From Bog-532 sp963742865 (GTDB taxonomy: Bacteria > Actinomycetota > Actinomycetes > Streptosporangiales > Streptosporangiaceae): a stretch of 64,000 nt of DNA. This document shows positions 8,799 through 16,796 of the stretch, one piece after another (within the stretch, counting starts at the first letter, position 1; the number at the start of each line of letters is the position of its first letter). Where the stretch lies: assembly GCA_963742865.1 (NCBI GenBank), contig CAVUNW010000052.1:62001-126000 (forward strand), in the 5' to 3' direction. The notes under the pieces were generated by a model. That model did no database searches. It saw nothing but the letters and a program-made list of their open reading frames with translations, and was not told the origin of the DNA. A program made the position numbers and the translations under genes.

Positions 8799-9532
8799 GC
8801 ATTGCGGTGGTGACCGGCGCCGGGGGCGCACTGGGGCGGGCGATCGCCCGGCGGCTGGCGGTGGATGGCCACGCGGTCGCCGTCGTCGACATCGACGCCG
8901 ACGCGGTGGAGGCGACGCGCAAGGACGTCGCGTCCCACGGCGGTGCGGTCCGCGCCTGGACCCTCGACCTGCGCGACGCCGACGCGGTGAACAAGATGTT
9001 CGAGGTGGTCGCCATCCAGTCGGGCGGCACCGGCATCCTGGTGAACAACGCCGCGATCTACCCGGCGACCCCGTTCCTGGAGATCTCCCCGGCCGAATAT
9101 GACAACGTGCACGCGGTCAACCAGCGCGGCTACTGGCTCTGCGCGCAGGCCGCGGCGCGGCAGATGGCCAAGGCCGACGGGGGCGCGATCATCAACGTCG
9201 CCTCGATCGTGACCCACGGCGGGTGGGCCGACCTGGCGTCGTACGCGGCTACCAAGGGCGCGGCCGTGGCGCTGACCCGGGCCCTCGCCCGGGAACTGGG
9301 GCCGTCCGGCATCCGCGTCAACGCGGTCTCCCCCGGCGCGTTCCCGACCGCCGCGGAAGAGATCCACGAGGACCCGGCCGCCTACAACCGGTTCGTGCTC
9401 GAGCATCAGGCGCTGAAGCGCCGCGGCACGCCGGAAGAGCTGGCGGCGGTGGTGTCCTTCCTCGCCGGGCCGGACTCCTCGTTCGTCACCGGCCAGACGA
9501 TCGAGGTCAACGGCGGCTGGGTGATGGTGTGA
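8795..9532 (+). CDS. SDR family oxidoreductase
   Basis: 245 residues, classical short-chain dehydrogenase: 'VVTGAGGALGRAIARRL' Rossmann glycine motif at the start, Asp in 'VVDIDADAV' pointing to NAD(H), 'LVNNAAIY' (NNAG-type), catalytic Ser in 'NVASIVTHGG', 'SYAATKGAAVALTRALA' (YxxxK), and 'VTGQTIEVNGGWVMV' at the C-terminus. GTG start with GGAGG 5 bases upstream, overlapping the previous stop; its own stop overlaps the next GTG. Likely oxidises a hydroxyl of the sugar-acid-like pathway intermediate. Substrate not determinable. Confidence 0.88.
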   Translation: MSIAVVTGAGGALGRAIARRLAVDGHAVAVVDIDADAVEATRKDVASHGGAVRAWTLDLRDADAVNKMFEVVAIQSGGTGILVNNAAIYPATPFLEISPAEYDNVHAVNQRGYWLCAQAAARQMAKADGGAIINVASIVTHGGWADLASYAATKGAAVALTRALARELGPSGIRVNAVSPGAFPTAAEEIHEDPAAYNRFVLEHQALKRRGTPEELAAVVSFLAGPDSSFVTGQTIEVNGGWVMV

Positions 9533-10656
9533 ACCCTGATTCCGGGCCCACCCCGGACCGCCAGACGATCGCCCGCCACGCCGGGGACCTGGCCGCCGCG
9601 GGCGGCGTGCGCGCCGTCGTGCTGGACGACGGGACCGAGCGGGGCATCCGGGTGCTGGAGTTCCGCACCGGCGGCGGGCTGCGCTTCGACGTCCTGGTCG
9701 ACCGCGCGATGGATATCGGGCTGGCCGAATTCGACGACCTCAGCGTCGGCTGGCGGTCGGCGACCGGCTTCCGCCACCCCGGGCTGCACGAGGTCAACGA
9801 CGAGGACGGCCTGTCCTGGCTGCGCAGCATGTCCGGGCTGCTGGTCAGCGCCGGGCTCGACCACACGCTGTTCGGCGGCGAGGTTGGCGGCGAGCACTAC
9901 CGCTACCCGCCCCGCCGGACCGTGCGGCACGGGCTGCACGGCCGGATCGCGAACATCCCGGCGCGGCTCACCGGATACGGCGAGCGCTGGAACGGCGGCC
10001 CCGGGGACAGCGAGCACTGCCTGCTCTGGGCGGAGGGTGAGGTCCGGCAGGCCGCGATCTTCGGCGAGCACCTGGTCCTGCACCGCCGGATCGAGGCCGA
10101 CCTGGGCGGCACCGAGATCCGGCTAACCGACACGGTGACGAACGCCGGGTACGACCGGACCCCGCACATGTTCCTGTACCACGTCAACGTGGGCTGGCCA
10201 CTGCTCGGAGCGGGCGCCCGCTTCGAGGCCGCCATCGCGGAAACGATCTGGCGCAGCGACAGCGTGGCCGAGCAGGGGATCTCGCACACGGTGCTGCCCG
10301 GCCCGCAGCCCGGCTTCGTCGAGCAGGTCTACGAGCACGTGATCAAACCGGACGGCGACGGCCGCGCGCGGGCCCGCATCGTCAACGACCAGCGCGGCCG
10401 CGGCTTCGAGCTCGACTTCGACCCGGCCGCCTTCCCCGCGTTCTTCGAGTGGCTCAGCCTGCGCGAGGGCTCCTACGCGGTCGGCTTGGAGCCGTCCACG
10501 CACCACGTGACCGGCGACGCCGCGGCCCGCGCCGACGGCTCGATGATCTGGCTCACGCACGGCGCCGAGCGCCGTTACGAGACCGTGTTCCGCTTCCTCC
10601 GCGGGTCGGTGTCACCGGCGGGCGCTACGCTCCCGCCATGGCTCTCTTCGTCCTGA
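9529..10656 (+). CDS. DUF4432 / aldose 1-epimerase-like protein
   Basis: 375 residues starting at GTG 9529 inside the SDR stop (GTGA). Contains the galactose-mutarotase-like beta-sandwich segments seen in DUF4432 proteins: 'GIRVLEFRTGGGLRFDVLVD', 'RAMDIG', 'FRHPGLHEV', 'LLVSAGLDHT', 'HGLHGRIANIPA', 'LTDTVTNAGYDRTPHMFLYH', 'NVGWPLL', 'GLEPSTHHVTG'. Conserved His residues in HGLHGR and YHVNVG are likely active-site. Family members bind or epimerise sugars; presence here makes the operon most likely a carbohydrate or sugar-acid route ending in CoA chemistry. Confidence 0.8.
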   Translation: MNPDSGPTPDRQTIARHAGDLAAAGGVRAVVLDDGTERGIRVLEFRTGGGLRFDVLVDRAMDIGLAEFDDLSVGWRSATGFRHPGLHEVNDEDGLSWLRSMSGLLVSAGLDHTLFGGEVGGEHYRYPPRRTVRHGLHGRIANIPARLTGYGERWNGGPGDSEHCLLWAEGEVRQAAIFGEHLVLHRRIEADLGGTEIRLTDTVTNAGYDRTPHMFLYHVNVGWPLLGAGARFEAAIAETIWRSDSVAEQGISHTVLPGPQPGFVEQVYEHVIKPDGDGRARARIVNDQRGRGFELDFDPAAFPAFFEWLSLREGSYAVGLEPSTHHVTGDAAARADGSMIWLTHGAERRYETVFRFLRGSVSPAGATLPPWLSSS

Positions 10657-10937
10657 CAATGGTCAACGGCCCGGACTACGACCGGTCGCGGTCCCGCCGC
10701 GAGCAGCGTGGCTGGGACGAGCACGCGGCGTTCATGGACAGGCTGCTCAATGAGGGTTTTGTGGTCCTCGGCGGACCCATTGGCGACGGGGAAACGGTCA
10801 TGGTCGTCGTGGAGGCGGCGGACGAGCAAGAGGTCCGCCGGCGCCTGGGACCGGATCCGTGGGCGCCGATGGGCGTGCTCGAGATCGGCTCGATCCAGCC
10901 CTGGACCATCTGGCTGGACAGCCGAGTCCCGGGGTGA
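10638..10937 (+). CDS. YciI family protein
   Basis: 99-residue ferredoxin-like protein: 'FVLTMVNGPDYD' opening strand, 'HAAFMDRLLNEGFVVLGGPI', 'VMVVVEAADEQEVRRRLGPD', 'IGSIQPWTIWLD'. The His in the first helix and Asp near the GD turn fit the YciI/YCII fold, small enzymes or pathway helpers of unknown reaction. Starts 19 bases inside the preceding gene at ATG 10638, so it is translated as part of the operon. Confidence 0.8.
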   Translation: MALFVLTMVNGPDYDRSRSRREQRGWDEHAAFMDRLLNEGFVVLGGPIGDGETVMVVVEAADEQEVRRRLGPDPWAPMGVLEIGSIQPWTIWLDSRVPG

Positions 10938-11424
10938 CGCCCGGGTGGGAGAACTTCGCGGTGATCTCCGGCAGCGCGGCGGGGGCGCTGACGGGCCTGC
11001 TGTTTGTCGCGGTGTCGCTGAACCGGGACCGGATCGTGTCACACGCCTGCCCTGCGGGGTGAGGCCGGGCAGACGCTGGTGCTGTTCCTGCTCGCCCTGC
11101 TGCTGTCGCTGCTGCTGGTGATCCCGGGAGACTCGGCCCGCATCCTGGGGATCGTGCTCGTCGCGCTGGCGATCGTGGCGGGGGCGATCACGATTCACAT
11201 CTGGCGCAGCGGCCGCCGCGCGCAGCGCCACGGGGGACGCCCCCGAGGACCGCCTCGCCCGGCTCGTCGATACGGTCAGCCCCAACCTGGTCACGATGCT
11301 CCTGACCCTCGTCGCCGGATGCCTGCAGATCGCGGGGGCCAACGGCCTGTACTGGCTGGCCGCCGCGGAGGTGGCGGCCCTCGTCGGCGGCGTGGTCAAC
11401 GCCTGGCTGTTCCTCACCCGCTGA
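10934..11424 (+). pseudogene. Small integral membrane protein, two frameshifts
   Basis: GTG 10934 overlaps the YciI stop. The first frame gives 'WENFAVISGSAAGALTGLLF' and 'VAVSLNRDRIVSH'; after a shift near 11046 the second gives 'LRGEAGQTLVLFLLALLLSL' and 'LGIVLVALAIVAGAITIHIW'; a second shift near 11228 gives 'DRLARLVDTVSPNLVTMLLT' and 'WLAAAEVAALVGGVVNAWLF'. Together about 163 residues with four transmembrane helices, a known actinobacterial hypothetical family of unknown role. Last gene of the operon. Confidence 0.65.
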
Positions 11425-11716
11425 TGGATCTCACGGGGGCCGAGGTGTCCCGCAGTTCCTGGACGGATGGGTGTACGGCGGTGAAGCGCGGCCAGAGCGG
11501 CGCGCCGCTGGTCCTGGGGTTGCCGGTGGCGGCGAAGCGGGTCCAGTAGGCGATCATCTGGCTGGACAGCGCCAGCTGTGCCGGGGTGAACGGCGGCAGC
11601 GTGTCGAGGTACGGGATGCGCTGGAAGACGTACTGCAGTTCCGTGCTGTGCGCCGCGCCGAGCGGGAACGTGAGCTTGAGGCCGATGAGGTCGTCCGGCG
11701 GGTTGGGGTTTAATTA
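11414..11716 (-). pseudogene. C-terminal stub of a type B carboxylesterase
   Basis: On the minus strand one frame reads 'NPNPPDDLIGLKLTFPLGAA', 'HSTELQYVF', 'PAQLALSSQMIAYWTRFAAT', 'GAPLWPRFT' and stops at 11414. This is the last 90-100 residues of a carboxylesterase, including the catalytic His, but the body with the nucleophile Ser is absent: a stop codon lies just upstream near 11716. It resembles the C-terminus of the intact esterase at 49.3-50.9 kb. Its end overlaps the 3' end of the membrane gene on the other strand. Confidence 0.7.
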
Positions 11717-11727
11717 CCCGCCAGTAG

Positions 11728-11744
11728 TCTGGATCCGGTCCAGA
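11728..11744 (+). promoter_or_regulatory. Inverted repeat upstream of SRPBCC gene
   Basis: TCTGGA-TCCGG-TCCAGA, a 6-bp perfect inverted repeat with 5-base spacer, about 105 bp upstream of the SRPBCC start and next to the esterase stub boundary. Could be an operator; could be chance. Confidence 0.25.
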
Positions 11745-11848
11745 AGTACGGTCAAGGGAAATTTGACGGAGATCCTCGTGACCTGGTGCGGGCACCGGGG
11801 ACCTGGACCGCGCTTCCCGGGCCGGGGCTGCGTGATAGATATGCCTGC

Positions 11849-12304
11849 ATGGCAGAGATCCTCGTTACCGCCGAGAAGACAGTGAACGCGCCCGCCGATA
11901 CGGTGTTCGGCTATATCAGGGACATGCGGGAGCACCATCCCAAGTTCCTGCCGCCGGCGTTCTCGGACTTCCGGGTGGAGTCGGGCGGGGTCGGTGCCGG
12001 GACGGTCACGCGGTTCAAGGTGACGGCCGGCGGGCGGTCCCGCGATTACCGGATGACGGTGGACGAGCCGGAGCCCGGCAAGGTCATCACCGAATCGGAC
12101 TCCGGATCGAGCCTGGTCACCAGGACGACCGTCACGCCCAAGGAGGGCGGCGTCGCCCACGTGCAGATCTCCACGACCTGGCAGGGCGCGAGCGGCATCG
12201 GCGGCTTCTTCGAGCGCATGTTCGCGCCGAAGGCGATGCGCGCCATCTACGAGGACGAGCTCCAGCGGCTCGACGACTACGCCCGGGAGCGCCAGGGGTC
12301 CTGA
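11849..12304 (+). CDS. SRPBCC family protein
   Basis: 151 residues from ATG 11849: 'AEKTVNAPADTVFGYIRDM' is the opening strand/helix of the START/Bet v1-like fold, followed by 'FSDFRVESGGVGAGTVTRFK', 'VDEPEPGKVITESDSGSSLV' and a long C-terminal helix 'GGFFERMFAPKAMRAIYEDE'. Members hold hydrophobic ligands in a cavity; many are polyketide cyclase/dehydrase-like or of unknown role. The frame is also open upstream to 11786, but residues there do not match the family. Stand-alone gene between debris on both sides. Confidence 0.8.
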   Translation: MAEILVTAEKTVNAPADTVFGYIRDMREHHPKFLPPAFSDFRVESGGVGAGTVTRFKVTAGGRSRDYRMTVDEPEPGKVITESDSGSSLVTRTTVTPKEGGVAHVQISTTWQGASGIGGFFERMFAPKAMRAIYEDELQRLDDYARERQGS

Positions 12305-12517
12305 CTGGCGACGGCGGCCTGGCGCAGCCACTGCCCGCTGGTACCCGGTCGCTAGTGCTGCGCTTTCCGATGACGGGCACCCTCAATCTGAGGTTGTTTT
12401 GAGGGGTTTCTGGTCTTGCCGGAGGGCGGCGGGCCGCCCATGGTCGGCGGTAGCGGCGGGCCGGTCATCGTCCTTGGCCGTCAGCTCAGGGCAGATTGAT
12501 CAACGTTGAGGTGGACC
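12305..12517. other. Short non-coding gap with a GC palindrome
   Basis: No gene recognised. Contains GGGCGGCGGGCCGCCC (12424-12439), a perfect palindrome whose two-base centre is too tight for a stable hairpin, and a short run 'tgaggttgttttgaggggttt'. Confidence 0.4.
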
Positions 12518-13025
12518 GTGGGATTGCTGACCGAACGCGTCGTGCTGGTGAGCGGCGGAAGCCAGGGGGTGGGGCGGGCATCGCGCGGGCCTGCGCGGGC
12601 CGTTCTTCCTGATGCAGGCGGTCGTCGCGGATCTGGTCCGCCGGGGCGCGCCCGGGTCGATCGTGAACATCATCTCCACCTCCGAGCTCGGCGGGCAGCC
12701 ATACCTGACGCCGTACGTCGCGGTCAAGGCGGGGCTGGCCGGCCTGACCCGGAACGCCGCGCACGCGCACCGGTTCGACCGCATCCGGATCAATGGCCTG
12801 GACATCGGGTGGACGGACACGGAGGGCGAGGACGCGGTGCAGCGCCGGTTCCACGGCGCCGGCGACGACTGGCGGGAGCACGCGGCCAAGGAACTGCCCA
12901 TGGGCAGGCTCGGGCAGGTCAACGAGGTCGCGGACTTCGTGGTGTTCCTGCTGTCCGACCGCAGCGGCGTGGTGACGGGCTCGGTCATCGACTGGGACCA
13001 GAAGGTCGCCGGCGCCTTCGACTGA
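12518..13025 (+). pseudogene. SDR oxidoreductase with large internal deletion
   Basis: GTG 12518 (GAGGTGG just upstream) begins a normal SDR N-terminus, 'GLLTERVVLVSGGSQGVG'. One base is then missing, and after IARACA-like residues the sequence jumps to 'GPFFLMQAVVADLVRRG', which in intact SDRs lies about 90 residues further. The rest is well kept: 'VNIISTSELGGQPYLTPYVA', 'VKAGLAGLTRNAAHAHRFDR' (YxxxK), 'INGLDIGWTDTEGED', 'VTGSVIDWDQKV'. Loss of the NNAG segment means the enzyme cannot work. The deletion is real, not a base-calling error. Confidence 0.8.
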
Positions 13026-13067
13026 CGGTGGGTGGGGGATGCTGGGAGCCGCGCTCAGGGGCGCTGG

Positions 13068-14126
13068 CTAGTCGCGGGGGGTCAGCGCGGGCGGGATGTT
13101 GTGGGGCGTGATGACCTGGACGCTGGACGGGCGCGCCATGATCGGGCCGGGCAGGGCGTGCTGCGCCTGCATGATCACCTGGCAGGCGCGGCGCAGGTCG
13201 TGCCGCAGATCGTGCTCCAAGACCACGGTCAGCCGCCGTTGCTGAAGCAGCGGGGCGTTCTCACCGTCGAGGTCGTGGGCGACGAACGCCTCGCACCGCC
13301 GGCCCAGCGCGGCGAACACGTCAAGCACCGCGGTGTTGCCCCCGGCGCCCGCGTACATCGAGTAGACGGCGCGGATCGCCGGGTGGGCCCCGAGCGCCGC
13401 CCGGACGCTGCCGGCCAGTTCCCCGGCGCGGTCCTCGTCGTCCACCACGTCGATCTGGGCGCGCCGCGGGGTGCTGTTCCGCAGCGTCCCGCGGAACCCC
13501 ATCTCGCGCTCGTCCTCCCCGCGGAACGAGCTGTTGCCCCGGACGACCAGGATGTCGCCGGGCCGGTCCCCCAGCCACTGGGTGAGCAGATAGGCCGCGG
13601 TCGCGCCCGCGGCCCGGTTGTCGATGCCGACGTAGGCGGCCCGAGCGCTGGTCGGCAGGTCCGTGACCAGGGTGACCACCGGGATGCCGGCGTCGGTCAC
13701 GCGGTTCACCGCGTCGAGGACTTCGGGCACGTCGGGGACCTTGAGGATGACGCCGTGCGAGCCCTTGCCGGCGATCCGGTCCAGCGCCGCGACGGTGGCG
13801 GTGACCGAGGCGCCCTCGTACAGGTGAAAGCGGGACCGGATGACGGCCGGCCGCAAGCTGGGCAGCTCGGCCTCCAGGGCCGTGCGGACGGCCACCGAGA
13901 AGCGGGCCGGCGCCTGGACCACCACGTCGATCATGAACGTGCGGCCGGCGATGCGCAGCTGGGACCGCTGCCGCTCCAGATCGGCGATGGCCTGGTGCAC
14001 CTCGTCCACGGTGCTGGCCCGCACCCCGCCGCGCTGGTGCAGCACCCGGTCGACGGTCGCCTGGCTGAGCCCCGCCTGCGCCGCGATCTCGCGGACGCGG
14101 AACGTTCCGGTCATAGGCATGAGCAT
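13068..14126 (-). CDS. LacI family transcriptional regulator
   Basis: About 352 residues. The N-terminal HTH 'FRVREIAAQAGLSQATVDRV' with hinge 'LHQRGGVRASTVDEVHQAIA' is typical LacI; the periplasmic-binding-protein-like core follows ('FMIDVVVQAPARFSVAVRTA', 'GVILKVPDVPEVLDAVNRV', 'GIPVVTLVTDLPTSARAAYV', 'GIDNRAAGATAAYLL', 'ILVVRGNSSFRGEDEREMGF'). These resemble regulators using DNA-binding plus a sugar/inositol-type ligand. Start among ATG 14126, 14120 or 14114 is unresolved because no strong ribosome site is visible. Divergent from the PhyH dioxygenase, which it probably controls. Confidence 0.85.
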   Translation of the reverse strand: MLMPMTGTFRVREIAAQAGLSQATVDRVLHQRGGVRASTVDEVHQAIADLERQRSQLRIAGRTFMIDVVVQAPARFSVAVRTALEAELPSLRPAVIRSRFHLYEGASVTATVAALDRIAGKGSHGVILKVPDVPEVLDAVNRVTDAGIPVVTLVTDLPTSARAAYVGIDNRAAGATAAYLLTQWLGDRPGDILVVRGNSSFRGEDEREMGFRGTLRNSTPRRAQIDVVDDEDRAGELAGSVRAALGAHPAIRAVYSMYAGAGGNTAVLDVFAALGRRCEAFVAHDLDGENAPLLQQRRLTVVLEHDLRHDLRRACQVIMQAQHALPGPIMARPSSVQVITPHNIPPALTPRD

Positions 14127-14135
14127 GAGGGGAAA

Positions 14136-14150
14136 TTGAGGGTTTTTCAA
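14136..14150 (+). promoter_or_regulatory. Possible LacI-type operator
   Basis: TTGAGGGTTTTTCAA has TTGA/TCAA arms around a 7-base centre and lies 10 bp upstream of the first possible regulator start and about 70 bp before the dioxygenase start. Position suits autoregulation; the arms are short. Confidence 0.3.
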
Positions 14151-14218
14151 GGTTGCCTGCGGCGGATAGCGGCCTAGTGTCGAGGTCAAGTGTTCCCGCC
14201 GGAAAGGCCCGCATCACC

Positions 14219-15433
14219 ATGACTGCGCCCACGATGTCAGTAAGTTCCCTCCCCTCACTGGGCTGGTTCACGCCGGACGACTGCCGGCTGGAGGACTTCC
14301 GGCCGCTGGTCGAGCAGGCCACCCGGCTGGACGAGTATCCGCACGCCGACGCCGTGGAGCAGAACGTGCTCATCTACGGCGAGCGGCTGGCCCAGGCCGC
14401 AGCGGTTCCCGGCGGCCGCCGGGAGGTGCAGGCGGAACTGGCGCGGGCGCTGCTGGGGGGCCCGGGCATCGTGGTGTTCACGGGTGCATTCGCCGCGGAC
14501 GTGGTCGACCGGGCCACGGAGGTCCTGACCGAGCTGATCAAGGAGCAGAAGGCGACCGGGATCGCCGGCGGCGACCACTTCGCCAAGCCCGGCGCCAACG
14601 ACCGCATCTGGGGCGCGCTGGACAAGTTCGCGCGGTTTGCGCCCGAGGTCTTCGCCGAGTACTACGCCAACGACATCCTGGCGCTGATCAGTGAGGCCTG
14701 GCTCGGGCCGGACTATCAGGTGACGTCACAGCCGAACGTCGTCAACCCGGGTGGCCAGGCGCAGGTCGTGCACCGCGACTACCACCTGGGCTTCATGGAC
14801 CGCGAGCAGGCGCTGGCCTACCCCGCGCAGGTGCACCTGCTGTCGCCCTTGCTGACCCTGCAGGGCGCGGTGGCGCACTGCGACATGCCGGTGGAGAGCG
14901 GGCCGACGATGTACCTGCCGCACTCGCAGAAATACCGGCCCGGCTACATCGCCTACCACTCCCCCGAGTTCATCGAGTACTTCAACGCGCATTACGTGCA
15001 GTTGCCGCTGCAGAAGGGCGACGCGGTGTTCTTCAACCCCGCGCTGTTCCACGGGGCCGGGACGAACCGTTCGGCCGACATCAAGCGGATGGCCAACCTG
15101 CTGCAGGTGTCTTCGGCGTTCGGCCGGGCCATGGAGAGCGTGGAAACGACCGCGATCTGCGCGGCGGTGTTTCCCGCGCTGAAGGCGCTCCGGGCGGCCG
15201 GCGGTGGCCCGGGGGGCGGCCCGGGGAACGGCAGCGAGCGGGCGGTGCGGAACCTGATCACGGTGGCGGCGGAGGGCTATCCCTTCCCGACCAACCTTGA
15301 CCGTGATCAGCCGATCGGCGGCATGGCCCCGCAGTCGCAGGCTCAGCTGCTGAGCCAGGCGCTGGAGGAGGACTGGGACGTGGCCCGGCTCCGGGTGGAG
15401 CTCGCGGCACAGCGGGAGAGGACAAGGGCATGA
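14219..15433 (+). CDS. Phytanoyl-CoA dioxygenase (PhyH) family protein
   Basis: About 404 residues. The Fe(II)/2-oxoglutarate double-stranded beta-helix is recognised by the metal triad HxD...H: 'GGQAQVVHRDYHLGFMD' and 'VFFNPALFHGAGTNRS', the latter followed by an Arg/Ser typical for 2-oxoglutarate binding. 'PVESGPTMYLPHSQKYRPG' is another PhyH-type segment. It should hydroxylate an organic substrate with O2 and 2-oxoglutarate in the cytoplasm. The ATG at 14219 is preferred; upstream residues look non-coding. Its stop overlaps the IolE-like gene (ATGA). Divergent from a LacI repressor, suggesting induction by a sugar/polyol-like compound. Confidence 0.82.
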   Translation: MTAPTMSVSSLPSLGWFTPDDCRLEDFRPLVEQATRLDEYPHADAVEQNVLIYGERLAQAAAVPGGRREVQAELARALLGGPGIVVFTGAFAADVVDRATEVLTELIKEQKATGIAGGDHFAKPGANDRIWGALDKFARFAPEVFAEYYANDILALISEAWLGPDYQVTSQPNVVNPGGQAQVVHRDYHLGFMDREQALAYPAQVHLLSPLLTLQGAVAHCDMPVESGPTMYLPHSQKYRPGYIAYHSPEFIEYFNAHYVQLPLQKGDAVFFNPALFHGAGTNRSADIKRMANLLQVSSAFGRAMESVETTAICAAVFPALKALRAAGGGPGGGPGNGSERAVRNLITVAAEGYPFPTNLDRDQPIGGMAPQSQAQLLSQALEEDWDVARLRVELAAQRERTRA

Positions 15434-16329
15434 GCAGCGGGGACGTGGGCGCGGGTGCGGGCCGGATCGCGGGGGCGCCGATCTCGTGGGGCGTATGCGA
15501 GGTCCCGGGCTGGGGCTACCAGCTCAGCCCGGAGCGGGTGCTGGCGGAGATGACGCAGGTCGGCCTGGCCGCGACCGAGCTCGGGCCGCCGGGATTCTTG
15601 CCGAACGGTGCCAGCCAGGCGGCGTCCGTCCTGCGGGAGCACCACCTGGCCTCGGTCGGCGGCTTCGTCCCGGTACTGCTGCACGTGCCCGGCCACGATC
15701 CCATGCCGGAGATCCGCCAGATCCTGGCGGGCTACGCGGACACCGGCTCCGGCGTCCTGGTCCTGTCCGCCGACAGCGGCCTGACCGGGTACGACGACCG
15801 GCCCACGCTGGACGACGGCGGCTGGAAGACCCTGCTGAACAACCTGGACCGGATCAGCGCGCTCGCCGCCGAGCAGGGCGTCCTCGCCGTGCTGCACCCG
15901 CACGTCGGCACGATGGTGGAGAGCGGCTATGAGGTGCAGCAAGTACTGGACGGCTCGTCGGTCGCGCTGTGCCTGGACACCGGGCACCTGCTGATCGGCG
16001 GCACCGACCCCGCTGAGCTGGCCCGGCAGGTGCCCGGGCGCATCGCGCACACGCACCTGAAGGACGTCAACGACTCCATCGCGGCCAAGGTCCGGTCGGG
16101 GCGGATCACCTACAGCGACGGCGTTCGCGAAGGGATGTACCGGCCGCTCGGCACGGGCGACGTGGACGTGGAGGCGATCGTATCCGTGCTGGGACGGCGC
16201 GGGTACGACGGCTGGTACGTGCTGGAGCAGGACACGATCCTGACCGAAGAGCCTCCCGGCGAAGGACCGGTCGCCGACGTGCGGACCAGCGCGGAGTATG
16301 TCCGTTCGGTACTGAGCAAGACGCGGTAG
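15430..16329 (+). CDS. Sugar phosphate isomerase/epimerase, IolE-like TIM barrel
   Basis: 299 residues of the xylose-isomerase-like TIM barrel superfamily: 'GAPISWGVCEVPGWGYQLSP' closely follows the inosose dehydratase (IolE) opening, with 'EMTQVGLAATELGPPGFLP', 'LAVLHPHVGTMVESGYEVQQ', 'VALCLDTGHLLIGGTDPAEL', 'RIAHTHLKDVND' and 'GYDGWYVLEQD' giving the metal-ligand Glu/Asp/His residues. Likely acts on a cyclitol or keto-sugar. Translationally coupled to the PhyH gene (ATGA overlap), so the pair is one LacI-controlled unit. True substrate unknown. Confidence 0.82.
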   Translation: MSSGDVGAGAGRIAGAPISWGVCEVPGWGYQLSPERVLAEMTQVGLAATELGPPGFLPNGASQAASVLREHHLASVGGFVPVLLHVPGHDPMPEIRQILAGYADTGSGVLVLSADSGLTGYDDRPTLDDGGWKTLLNNLDRISALAAEQGVLAVLHPHVGTMVESGYEVQQVLDGSSVALCLDTGHLLIGGTDPAELARQVPGRIAHTHLKDVNDSIAAKVRSGRITYSDGVREGMYRPLGTGDVDVEAIVSVLGRRGYDGWYVLEQDTILTEEPPGEGPVADVRTSAEYVRSVLSKTR

Positions 16330-16357
16330 GCGCTCGGCTATCCGGGGTCCATGTGGG

Positions 16358-16796
16358 TCAGTCGGCGGCGGCCGGGGCCGGGATGAGGCCAAGCTGTTCG
16401 AGCAGCACGAGCCGGTCGTAGATCAGATTGAAGGAGACGTGCTTGCCGTCGCGGAAGCGGAGCACCTGAAGGTAGTCGACCGCAACCGCGCGGCCGGTGG
16501 GGGCGACGTCGCCGGCTGGGGTACGCAGAATGCCATTGTGCGTTCCGGTAAAGGTGCCGTCTTCGACCGCGACATCGCCGGCGATGTGCAAGGCGTGGAC
16601 GTCGACGTGTGCATCGGGAAAGGCGCTGAACCAGTCGGCGAAGAACTGCGCACACGCCGCCTTTCCCTGGCCGGTTACCGCCCCGGGCGCGTGATAGGTG
16701 ACGTCGTTCTGCGAGCACGTCAGTGAACCCGTCGATGTCATGGGCGTTAAAGCGTTCCGTGCCCTGCTCGAACGCCTCACGTATGGTCGTCGTCAT
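16358..16796 (-). pseudogene. SnoaL-like ester cyclase/NTF2-fold protein, frameshifted
   Basis: ATG 16796 has GGAAGGGG upstream and gives 'TTTIREAFEQGTERFNAHDI', 'DGFTDVLA'; one base is then off near 16715 and the next frame continues 'NDVTYHAPGAVTGQGKAACA', 'FFADWFSAFPDAHVDVHALH', 'DGTFTGTHNG', 'DYLQVLRFRDGKHVSFNLIY'. That is a complete 145-residue NTF2-like SnoaL domain with the usual His/Asp pocket. Such proteins cyclise polyketides or just bind small molecules. The start lies inside the end of the LuxR gene (20-base overlap). Confidence 0.75.

Noticed and set aside
9223..9528. Extended N-terminus for the DUF4432 protein
   Set aside because: Upstream residues overlap the SDR gene in another frame and lack similarity; GTG 9529 fits the operon pattern.
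12424..12439. GC-rich palindrome as a terminator
   Set aside because: Two-base centre cannot form a normal hairpin loop.
13032..14177. Long plus-strand open frame (about 380 codons)
   Set aside because: Exactly antisense to the LacI gene; Arg/Asp/Gly-rich shadow typical of high-GC DNA, no family features.
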